A stretch of DNA of 64,000 nt from Geobacter sp. DSM 9736 (GTDB lineage Bacteria; Desulfobacterota; Desulfuromonadia; Geobacterales; Geobacteraceae), in the NCBI RefSeq assembly GCF_900187405.1, contig NZ_LT896716.1, forward strand, positions 620,001 through 684,000, read 5' to 3'. A program made the position numbers and the translations under genes. The notes under the pieces are model-generated. The model was not told where the DNA came from, made no database searches, and saw nothing but the letters and a program-made list of their open reading frames with translations. The first letter of the stretch is position 1, and each line of letters opens with the position of its first letter. Positions 16,613-24,507 of the stretch are shown here, one piece after another.

Positions 16613-17299
16613 TCAGCGAGATTTCAAGAGAACCGAGAATTCCTTCTGAAAGCTTGCGGGCTCCATTCCGGCTTTGGACATGAGGCCTCCCCAACTGGTC
16701 GATCCGCTTTTCACCTGCTGAAGAAGCTGTCGCGCCGTTTTTTTAGTTTTAATTGCGAGAAGCGAGGAGATGATCACCTCCTGATTGGTTCCACCGGATC
16801 TGCGAAGGGCGGAAAGCTCCTGCTCGTCGAGCAGCCGGTTGTTTACGAGGAGGTCGTCGACAACCGCTTCGGCGAGTCTGGCATCGGGCTGCCTTGCGGC
16901 TGCTGCCCCCGCCAGCTTCCCTCCGAGACTTTTGGTGTTTATGCCGAGATGTGCGAGGACGTCGTTCCAGCTTGCCTTGGTCTGTTTCGTCTGGAGGAGT
17001 GAGTCAGCCGAACGTCCCGACCGGGAAGCAATGCCGTGGGCCAGCCAGAGATCGTCGGAGGAGGTTCCGCGCTGCTTGCTCAGGACGATGCTCTTCTTGT
17101 CCACCTTATACGCAGCCGCGAGAAAGGAGTTTTGAGCGTTGGCTAGAAAATAGGGGTCCGCAGCCGTGGGGCGCGCCGCGTCGTAGGAACGGTCGGTGAA
17201 GCAGTGGCAGGTGATGGCCGGGGTCGCGAAGACCGGCAGGGGCGCGCAAAGGAAGATGGCCAGACAGAAGTGGTAAGGGATATGTCGGAGGCTGATCAT
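16613..17299 (-). CDS. Exported protein of unknown function
   Basis: This 228-residue protein has a signal peptide (to about VFA at residue 25). Right after cleavage comes CHCFTDRSYDAARP, a CxC motif that could bind metal or form a disulfide. The remainder is mostly helical, with two similar segments (SIVLSKQRGTSSDDLWLAHGIA and LSALRRSGGTNQEVIISSLLA) suggesting an internal duplication. The ribosome site AAAGGA precedes the ATG. It lies just downstream of the second hcp on the same strand. No family is recognised. Confidence 0.55.
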   Translation of the reverse strand: MISLRHIPYHFCLAIFLCAPLPVFATPAITCHCFTDRSYDAARPTAADPYFLANAQNSFLAAAYKVDKKSIVLSKQRGTSSDDLWLAHGIASRSGRSADSLLQTKQTKASWNDVLAHLGINTKSLGGKLAGAAAARQPDARLAEAVVDDLLVNNRLLDEQELSALRRSGGTNQEVIISSLLAIKTKKTARQLLQQVKSGSTSWGGLMSKAGMEPASFQKEFSVLLKSR

Positions 17300-17344
17300 T
17301 TTGATTCCTTTCAGGTGTTCCGGTTACAGCCCCGGGGAACGACG

Positions 17345-17370
17345 AAGGGGGAGCTTGGCGCTCCCCCTTT
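17345..17370. terminator. Hairpin after the second hcp
   Basis: AAGGGGGAGC and GCGCTCCCCCTT form a strong stem just past the hcp stop (minus strand). No T-run follows on the minus strand, so it may attenuate rather than end transcription into the next gene. Confidence 0.5.
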
Positions 17371-17387
17371 GTCCTTCTCTGCCTGCA

Positions 17388-19019
17388 CTACCCGAGGATC
17401 TGCTTGAGGTCCCCTTCGGCGGTTCCGATGGGGGCGATGTTGAAGTTCTCCACGAGGAAGTTGAGGACGTTGGGGGTGATGAACGCCGGCAGGCTCGGCC
17501 CCAGCTTGATGTTCTTGATCCCCAGGTGGAGGAGCGTCAGGAGGATCGCCACCGCCTTCTGCTCGTACCAGGAGAGGATCATCGAGAGGGGGAGGTCGTT
17601 GACGCCGCACTTGAATGCCCCCGCCAGGGCCACTGCGATCTGGATGGCACTGTAGGCGTCGTTGCACTGCCCGATGTCGAGGAGCCTTGGAATTCCGCCG
17701 ATATCGCCAAAATCGAGCTTGTTGAACCGGTACTTCCCGCATGCGAGGGTGAGGATGACGCAGTCGTTGGGGACTTTCTCGGCGAACTCGGTGTAGTAGT
17801 TGCGCCCGCTTTTCGCGCCGTCGCACCCCCCGATGAGGAAGAAGTGGCGGATCTGCCCGGCCTTCACCGCGTCGATCACCTTGTCGGCCACGCCCAGGAC
17901 CGCATTGTGCCCGAAGCCGGTGAGGATCTCCTTGCCGGGGTTGTCGGCGAAGCCGGGGAGTTCCAGAGCTTTTGCGACCACTGCGGAGAAATCCCATCCG
18001 TCGATGTGCTTCACGTCGGGCCACTGTACGAGGCCCCAGGTGAAGAGACGGTCCTTGTAGCTGTCGGCCGGGCGCTGGATGCAGTTGGTGTTGAAGATGA
18101 TGGCGCCGGGGAAGTTGACGAATTCCTTGGCCTGGTCCTGCCATGCTCCGCCGAAGTTCCCTGCCAGGTGCGCGTACTTCTTGAGCCCCGGGTAGCCGTG
18201 GGCTGGGAGCATCTCACCGTGGGTGTAGATGTTGATGCCGGTTCCTTCGGTCTGTTTGAGGAGTTCCTCCAGCATCCGAAGGTCGTGCCCCGAGACCAGG
18301 ATCGCTTTCCCAGCCTTGGTTCCAAGCTGCACCGGGGTCGGCACCGGATGTCCGTAGCTGTCGGTGTTGGCCTTGCTGAGGAGCTCCATCGTTACCAGGT
18401 TGATCCGCCCGCACTCCATGGCGAGGCCCACGAAGTCCATCAGCCCCAGGCTCCTGTCCAGGGTGGCGGCAAGGGCCTTGTGGGTAAAAGCGTAGATTTC
18501 GTCATTTTCGAGGCCTATCACGAGGGCGTGGTGGGCGTAGGCGGCATATCCCTTCATACCGTAGAGGATGATGTCCTGGACGGATTTTACGTCGGGGTCG
18601 ATAGTGTCGTCCTTTACTCCGTGCTGAGCCCCGAGAGCCACGAGTTCGGCGGTGGAAGCGGGTGCGAAGGGCTTGGCTGCATCGGGAACTTCACCGGCGA
18701 ACGCGCCGCCGTTGGCCCTCTCGTAGAGGCTCTGTGCCTTGTCCCGAACACCGGCCGCCTGTCGGACCAGCTTTGCCACTTCTTCGGCGCTGAAGTCGAC
18801 GTTGGTGACGGTGGTGAAAAGTCCGTCAAGCATGAACCGGTCGATCTCCTGGTCTTTCACCCCTTTGGCGCGCGCCTTGTCGGCCCAGAAGGCGATCCCC
18901 TTCATTGCGTAGACAAGCTGGTCCTGAAGAGCCGCCACGTCGGGCTGCTTACCGCAGACCCCGATCTTGCTGCAACCGCCGTTGGCCGCCTGCTCGCACT
19001 GGTAACAGAACATGTTCAT
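17388..19019 (-). CDS. hcp: Hydroxylamine reductase (hybrid cluster protein), second copy
   Basis: From the ATG at 19019 this is a 543-residue Hcp. MNMFCYQCEQAANGGCSKIGVCGK gives the N-terminal cluster cysteines, and FGHNAV, NTNCIQRP, CDGAKSGRNYY, LACGKYRFN and IGQCNDAYSA give the hybrid-cluster ligands. The role is hydroxylamine/NO detoxification. The frame continues to another ATG at 19088 that also has an AGGAG site. The 19019 ATG has the stronger GGGAGG site and the usual family N-terminus, so it is preferred. A perfect FNR-like palindrome lies 155 bases upstream. Confidence 0.93.
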   Translation of the reverse strand: MNMFCYQCEQAANGGCSKIGVCGKQPDVAALQDQLVYAMKGIAFWADKARAKGVKDQEIDRFMLDGLFTTVTNVDFSAEEVAKLVRQAAGVRDKAQSLYERANGGAFAGEVPDAAKPFAPASTAELVALGAQHGVKDDTIDPDVKSVQDIILYGMKGYAAYAHHALVIGLENDEIYAFTHKALAATLDRSLGLMDFVGLAMECGRINLVTMELLSKANTDSYGHPVPTPVQLGTKAGKAILVSGHDLRMLEELLKQTEGTGINIYTHGEMLPAHGYPGLKKYAHLAGNFGGAWQDQAKEFVNFPGAIIFNTNCIQRPADSYKDRLFTWGLVQWPDVKHIDGWDFSAVVAKALELPGFADNPGKEILTGFGHNAVLGVADKVIDAVKAGQIRHFFLIGGCDGAKSGRNYYTEFAEKVPNDCVILTLACGKYRFNKLDFGDIGGIPRLLDIGQCNDAYSAIQIAVALAGAFKCGVNDLPLSMILSWYEQKAVAILLTLLHLGIKNIKLGPSLPAFITPNVLNFLVENFNIAPIGTAEGDLKQILG

Positions 19020-19173
19020 ACTTTTTTCCTCCCTGATTGAATTGGTTGCTTCGGTGGATATTCCGAGCCACTCCATGATTTTTTTCATCCCGTTCTCCTG
19101 TCTTACGTCCCGATGCTGCGGAAGGTGTTGTCATCGTATGGGGAGAAATTAGCGGGAATTCGGCGATGCCGCT

Positions 19174-19187
19174 TTGACCCAAGTCAA
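19174..19187 (-). promoter_or_regulatory. CRP/FNR-family operator upstream of hcp
   Basis: TTGACCCAAGTCAA is a perfect TTGAC-N4-GTCAA palindrome, the geometry used by FNR-type regulators. HcpR and related FNR-like factors control hcp genes in many anaerobes, so it is a probable binding site. The exact regulator is not identifiable here. Confidence 0.6.
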
Positions 19188-19327
19188 CAAAACGGATTTC
19201 ATCGGGTAGGGTTGACCAAAGGGGGCAAAGGGCTTGGAGACATGTAGGATGGCTGGATTCTCTATCCGCCGGGGCAGGGGCGACAGAAGGGCCCGGTAAA
19301 ACTTCCGTGATCAATTCCTTATCCCCG

Positions 19328-20998
19328 CTAGCGGAGCAACGGTGTCGGGGAAGAAGGAACATTCTTCAGCGAGGATATTCTTTTCGCGTTGAGCATCGAC
19401 TGAAGCTTGAAGTTATCGGTGTCCCTGTCATTGGACTTCTGTGCGAGCGTATAGAACTGCAGTGCCTGGTCATATTTCCCGAGGGACTCGTGTACTTTCC
19501 CCAGGTAAAAGAGTGCCGGCAGAAAGTCGTTCTTCTTGAACAGTGCTCTTTTCAGTGAATGAATCGCCGTGTAGTAATCACCTTTTTCATAGGACCCGAT
19601 GGCGTTGCCGATATCGAATTCTATGCTGGAGGGGTTTATCTGGTACGACTTTTTGTACAGCATGCCAGCTTTCTCTATGTCGCCCCTCTGGAGGTAGTAG
19701 GCATCTCCGAGTATTCCGTATGCTATGTAATTGTCATCAGAGGCGCTGATCGTGTACTCGAAAAGAGTGAAGGTGTTTTTCCATACCTTCACCTGATAGA
19801 ATGTCCTCACCCCCAGTGCCAGCAGGATTCCCGCAGCTGCCGCTACAAGAAGTCTCCTGCGCTCCGAGCTCCTTGTGATCTCCTCCAGCCCCCACGCTAC
19901 CATGATAAAGATTCCTATCAGCGGCACGTATGCGTACCGGTTGGCCATTGCAGCCCACAAGCCGCTTCTCACCAACCCTATCATCGGAACCATGGTACCC
20001 AGGTACCAGAGCCATCCGACAAGGAGGTAGGGACGCTTCTGTTTTTCCCTGTACGCATAGAACGAGACTGCCGCGAGCAACAGGAAGGCTCCGGCGACCT
20101 GCCAGAGTGGATATTCTTTTGGAAATGGGTAGAAGACCGGAAGTTCCGCAGGCCAGATCATCTTGAGGATGTATCCAATGTAGGAAACGAGAGCGTTGCT
20201 GACCTTATCCATTAGTCCGGTCTGACCGTTAACGTCGGATACGCCGAGCCCTTTTGCGGACTGCATCGTGATTATGCATGTGATGCAGGTTATGGCGAGA
20301 AGCGGGGCCTTTTCCAGAATCGCCCTGCGCAACACTCTTCCAATGTCGGCCCACGTATCGTGATTACCTGGTTTCATGGCGAGTTCCATCCTGTTCAGCG
20401 GCCAGACGTCCAGGAGCAGCAGCAGAAATGGGAGAGTGACCAGCATCGGTTTTGCCAGCAGGCTCAGGATGAAGAAAAGGGTAACCAGGATGTACCAAGC
20501 GATATTCCTCTTCCTGACATACTCGACGTAGGAAAGAATGGCCGCCATTCCGAAGAAGCAGCTAAGCAGGTTCTTTCGTTCCGCTACCCACGCGACGCTT
20601 TCGACATTGATCGGGTGGATGGCAAAAAGCATGGCAACCAGGAAACTGGGGAATGTCTTTTCAGTCGTCCTGTTAAGAATGAAAAAAAGCAGGAGGGCGT
20701 TCAGCAGGTGAAGTGCCAGGTTCTCAAGGTGGTAAAAGGCAGCATTGAACCCGAACAGCTGGTAATCCAGCATGAGGGAGAGCCAGGTGAGCGGGTGCCA
20801 CACCGATTTATGGGAGGAGATGGAGAAAGCCCACTTTATACTGTCAAAACTGAACCCTTTCTGTATTTCGGGGTTCTGGGTGATGTACAGAAAATCGTCA
20901 TAACTTACAAAGCCATTGTATGACACCTGCCAATAAGCAAGAATTGTAATACCGACAATTACAGAAACAGCGAGGTAATTGGATCTGTTGCTGAACAT
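19328..20998 (-). CDS. Membrane glycosyltransferase-like protein with C-terminal TPR repeats
   Basis: About 556 residues from the ATG at 20998, which has an AGAGG site six bases upstream; an earlier ATG at 21004 sits too close to it. The first 390 residues hold ten or more membrane segments and an early periplasmic loop with YDDFLYITQNPE, the acidic pair expected of GT-C mannosyltransferases such as PMT/TMTC. Two or three TPR units follow (YGILGDAYYLQRGDIEKAG, AIGSYEKGDYYTAIHSLKRA, LGKVHESLGKYDQALQFY). It probably transfers a lipid-linked sugar outside the cytoplasm; acceptor unknown. Confidence 0.7.
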   Translation of the reverse strand: MFSNRSNYLAVSVIVGITILAYWQVSYNGFVSYDDFLYITQNPEIQKGFSFDSIKWAFSISSHKSVWHPLTWLSLMLDYQLFGFNAAFYHLENLALHLLNALLLFFILNRTTEKTFPSFLVAMLFAIHPINVESVAWVAERKNLLSCFFGMAAILSYVEYVRKRNIAWYILVTLFFILSLLAKPMLVTLPFLLLLLDVWPLNRMELAMKPGNHDTWADIGRVLRRAILEKAPLLAITCITCIITMQSAKGLGVSDVNGQTGLMDKVSNALVSYIGYILKMIWPAELPVFYPFPKEYPLWQVAGAFLLLAAVSFYAYREKQKRPYLLVGWLWYLGTMVPMIGLVRSGLWAAMANRYAYVPLIGIFIMVAWGLEEITRSSERRRLLVAAAAGILLALGVRTFYQVKVWKNTFTLFEYTISASDDNYIAYGILGDAYYLQRGDIEKAGMLYKKSYQINPSSIEFDIGNAIGSYEKGDYYTAIHSLKRALFKKNDFLPALFYLGKVHESLGKYDQALQFYTLAQKSNDRDTDNFKLQSMLNAKRISSLKNVPSSPTPLLR

Positions 20999-21326
20999 AA
21001 TCATCCTCTTTCTGTATCAGCTTCATACAGCTGTTGACGATGTATTGTATTTCTTTTCCCTGGCTGATCGATCCCCATTCCATCACTATTGCTCAAGCCT
21101 TTGACCAACAGCCGGCTTCTGCAAAGGATGATGAAAAACCTTCCGTGTTGACAGGTTATATTACGTTTGCAGGCGTTTTGCAATGACCAGCTCTCCCGGC
21201 GAAGCCGGAGAGGGCATTTCCTCCGCTGTTGTATCCCTCCATCGAGATGGTATCATTGGTGATGATTAATAAACAGCGCGGGAAATATGACGGATTCACC
21301 CACCTGGTCATCAATGGGGATCATCA
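20999..21326. other. Divergent intergenic region
   Basis: This 328-base gap separates the minus-strand GT-C/TPR gene from treY. A minus-strand promoter is likely (TTGCAA at 21183-21178, TATAAC at 21160-21155, 17 apart). A short hairpin (CTCTCCCGGC / GCCGGAGAG, about 21192-21214) stands between. No clear promoter, ribosome site or small gene is seen for the treY side. Confidence 0.45.
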
Positions 21327-24284
21327 ATGGACAGAGGCATTCCAGGCATAACGGTACCGGCAGCGACCTACCGGCTCCAGTTCAACAAAGAGTTCACCTT
21401 TAATGCGGCCTCCGCCCTGATCCCTTATCTCGCAGAGCTGGGCATAACCCACGTCTATGCTTCCCCCTTCCTGAAAGCTCAGACTGGAAGCCTCCACGGC
21501 TACGACATAATCGACCATGGCGCCCTCAATCCAGAGGTGGGTACCGAGGAGGAGTTCGCCCTGTATCTGGCTGCCCTGGAACAGCACGGCATGAGCCAGA
21601 TTCTCGACATAGTGCCGAACCACATGTGCGTCGAGAGCAGCGAGAATCTATGGTGGCAGGATCTGCTTGAAAACGGCATAGCGTCGCCCCGTGCATCCTA
21701 TTTCGATGTCAACTGGCAGCCGGTGAAGCGCGACCTCACCAACAAGGTGCTTCTGCCGGTTCTCGGGGCGCAGTTCGGCCGGATACTGGAAAACAAGGAG
21801 CTGTGGCTGGTGTATCAGGAAGGGGCCTTCTATGTTTATTACTACGACCACCGGCTTCCCCTGTCTCCCGAATCGTACCCGCTGATCCTGTCCCACAGGC
21901 TGGAGGAACTGGGGGAGAGCCTTCCTGAAGCAGAGAGGGAAGCCCTGGAGGACCTGCAGAGCGTCATTGCTGCCTTCGAACGCCTGCCATCGGGGGCAGG
22001 GGGGGACGAAGGTGCCGTGGCGGAGCGCATGCGTGAAAAGGAAGTCACCAAGCGACGGTTGTGGAAGCTCTGCTGCGACAACCCTCCGATAAGGGAGTTC
22101 ATCGACCGGAACGTGGAGATATTCAACGGCATCAAGGGGGAGCCCTCATCGTTCGGTCTCCTGGAGCGTCTTCTTCTTCAGCAGTCCTTCCGCATCGCCC
22201 ACTGGAGAGTGGCTACGGAGGAGATCAACTACCGCCGTTTTTTCGACATCAACGCTCTCGGCGCGATCCGGGTCGAGCTGGCCCCCGTATTCGAGGAGGT
22301 ACACCGCCTGGTCCTCGATCTCATAACCAGGGGGAGGGTGTCGGGGCTGCGGGTGGACCATGCCGATGGCCTCTATAATCCGGGAAAATACTTCCATCAG
22401 CTCCAGTTTGCGTGCTTCCAGAAGCTGTGGCTTCACCACAATTCACCCGGTCAATCTCCGGACGATTGCACGGAATTGCGTCAGGAGGCGGCATCGGCGT
22501 ACCAGCAGCTTGTGGAGGCGGACCCTCATTACAAACCCTTCTACGTGGTGGGAGAGAAGATACTGCTGCAGAACGAGTCGATGCCGAAAAACTGGTCTAT
22601 TCACGGGGAAACGGGATACTCCTTCATCAACAGCATCAACCACCTCTGCGTCCACGGGGAAAGCCTGGAGACATTCGACACATTTTATCGGAACTTCACC
22701 GGAATCCAGGACAACTTCCGCAGGATGTTGTACGACAAGAAAAAGCTCGTCATGTACTCCTCCATGGCAAGCGAAGTGAACACTCTGGGGCACCGCCTGA
22801 GCAGCATTGCGGAGAACAACAGGCATACCCGGGACTTCACCCTCTACAGCCTGATCAAGGCGCTCGCCGAGGTGATCGCCTATTTCCCCGTCTACCGTAC
22901 CTACACCAACTCCCTGCTGGTGACGGAAACCGACAGAGAGCAGATACATCGGGCCGTTGACAGGGCGCAGCGCAAGGCCCGCGGCATCGATCCCTCCGTG
23001 TTCGGCTTCGTGCGGGACGTACTGACGCTGCAGTTCTACGATGAAATGGAGGATGAGCACAAGTTTCAGTGGCTCGATTTCGTGATGAGGTTCCAGCAGA
23101 TCACCGGGCCGGTCATGGCCAAAGGCATGGAGGACACGACATTCTATGTCTACAACAGGCTGATCTCCCTGAATGAGGTGGGGGGTGATCTGGACAGTTT
23201 CGGCCTTTCCATCGCCGACTTCCATTCGACCAACATCGAGCGGGTGAACCATGCACCTCACGGGATGCTCGCTTCCTCCACCCATGACACGAAAAGGAGT
23301 GAGGACGTCCGGGCAAGGATAAACGTTCTCACCGAGATCCCGGACGAATGGATCGGTGCCGTATCCCGCTGGAGCCGCACGAACCGTAAGCACAAGAAGC
23401 TTGTGGATGATGAACTGGTTCCCAATGCCAACAAGGAGTATCACCTCTATCAGACCCTTGTGGGGTCCTGGCCGCTCAACAGCGATGATCCCGCCGTATT
23501 CGCAAGCTTCAGTGGCAGAATCAGGGAGTACATGCTGAAGGCGCTGCGGGAAGCGAAAGAGCGCACGAGCTGGATAAACCCGAACGAGCAGTACGAACAG
23601 GGAATACTTTCCTTCATCGATGCAATACTCTCCGACAGGACTTTCCTCGACGACATGAAGCTGTTCATCGGGCCGGTGGCCCTGTGCGGGATGTATTCAT
23701 CCCTTTCCGCAACGCTCCTGAAGATGACCTGCCCGGGGGTGCCCGATTTCTATCAGGGAAGCGAGCTGTGGGACCTGCGGCTGGTCGATCCCGACAACCG
23801 GCAGCCGGTGGATTACGAGCGCAGGGCAAACCTTCTGCGGCAGATACAGGGGATGGAGAAGGAGGCGGGGGCGCGGGCGGTCGCCGAAAGGCTTGCGGAG
23901 AAGATGGAGGACGGAAGGATAAAGCTTTTCCTGATCCACAAGCTGTTGCAGTTCCGCCTCGCCCACCAGGATATCTTCCGTGCCGGAGACTACAAGCCCC
24001 TGGAGGCGACCGGGAAGGGCGACCATCTCTGCGTCTTTTCCCGGACATGGGGAGTGGAGGAGATTGTCGTCGTAGCTCCCCGGTTCTTTTCCCGGCTTAC
24101 CACCAACGGAAAAAGGAAGCCGTGGGGGGGACAGGTAGGGGAAGACGCATCCTTTTCCGTCCCCGGTGGGGGGAGGTACCGCAACATATTCACCGATGAA
24201 ATTCATGACTCGGAAACGGGTATTCTTCCAGTTGCTGATCTTCTCACTGTTTTTCCCGTCGCCCTTCTTGCGAAGGAACGATAG
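21327..24284 (+). CDS. treY: Maltooligosyl trehalose synthase
   Basis: The 985-residue GH13 enzyme converts the reducing-end glucose of a malto-oligosaccharide into a trehalose unit. It opens with PAATYRLQFNKEFTF, the TreY signature. Other features are GYDIIDH, DIVPNHM, the nucleophile region GLRVDHADGL, the acid in FYVVGEKIL, and STHDTKRSEDVRARI, specific to TreY. It has the long insertions that distinguish TreY (about 900-1000 residues) from amylases. A debranching enzyme gene follows, so stored glycogen is probably the source. TreZ, which releases free trehalose, is not in the window. The ATG has only a weak GGGG-type ribosome site. Confidence 0.93.
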   Translation: MDRGIPGITVPAATYRLQFNKEFTFNAASALIPYLAELGITHVYASPFLKAQTGSLHGYDIIDHGALNPEVGTEEEFALYLAALEQHGMSQILDIVPNHMCVESSENLWWQDLLENGIASPRASYFDVNWQPVKRDLTNKVLLPVLGAQFGRILENKELWLVYQEGAFYVYYYDHRLPLSPESYPLILSHRLEELGESLPEAEREALEDLQSVIAAFERLPSGAGGDEGAVAERMREKEVTKRRLWKLCCDNPPIREFIDRNVEIFNGIKGEPSSFGLLERLLLQQSFRIAHWRVATEEINYRRFFDINALGAIRVELAPVFEEVHRLVLDLITRGRVSGLRVDHADGLYNPGKYFHQLQFACFQKLWLHHNSPGQSPDDCTELRQEAASAYQQLVEADPHYKPFYVVGEKILLQNESMPKNWSIHGETGYSFINSINHLCVHGESLETFDTFYRNFTGIQDNFRRMLYDKKKLVMYSSMASEVNTLGHRLSSIAENNRHTRDFTLYSLIKALAEVIAYFPVYRTYTNSLLVTETDREQIHRAVDRAQRKARGIDPSVFGFVRDVLTLQFYDEMEDEHKFQWLDFVMRFQQITGPVMAKGMEDTTFYVYNRLISLNEVGGDLDSFGLSIADFHSTNIERVNHAPHGMLASSTHDTKRSEDVRARINVLTEIPDEWIGAVSRWSRTNRKHKKLVDDELVPNANKEYHLYQTLVGSWPLNSDDPAVFASFSGRIREYMLKALREAKERTSWINPNEQYEQGILSFIDAILSDRTFLDDMKLFIGPVALCGMYSSLSATLLKMTCPGVPDFYQGSELWDLRLVDPDNRQPVDYERRANLLRQIQGMEKEAGARAVAERLAEKMEDGRIKLFLIHKLLQFRLAHQDIFRAGDYKPLEATGKGDHLCVFSRTWGVEEIVVVAPRFFSRLTTNGKRKPWGGQVGEDASFSVPGGGRYRNIFTDEIHDSETGILPVADLLTVFPVALLAKER

Positions 24285-24306
24285 CCTCACACTGCTTACA
24301 GCACCC

Positions 24307-24493
24307 AGGTTGTTCAAAAACAGACAGATCGACGCACCCGCAGGAGCGACCGCGGAGGCGTAGCGGCGCTACGCCGCACATTTTCGCTTGCTAAAGTGGA
24401 CCGCAGCTTTAAGCGCCCGAAGGGTGAGGCCGCAGGCCGAAGTCACAAGGAAGCGACGAGGACGGCGGCGAGATGGCTGTTTTTCAACAACCT
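24307..24493. repeat. Dispersed palindromic element, copy D (expanded)
   Basis: The outer arms AGGTTGTTCAAAAACAG and CTGTTTTTCAACAACCT are perfect inverted repeats apart from minor changes. The core GGAGGCGTAGCGGCGCTACG is present. Unlike the other copies, about 65 extra bases follow the core (near 24380-24450). It sits just before the glgX ribosome site. Confidence 0.85.
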
Positions 24494-24507
24494 CTCAGGA
24501 GGGTCAC

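Noticed and set aside
17301-19040. Long plus-strand open frame of 579 codons opposite the second hcp
   Set aside because: It is antisense to a highly conserved Hcp gene, has no ribosome site and gives a low-complexity Val/Gly/Asp-rich product, typical of a high-GC shadow frame.
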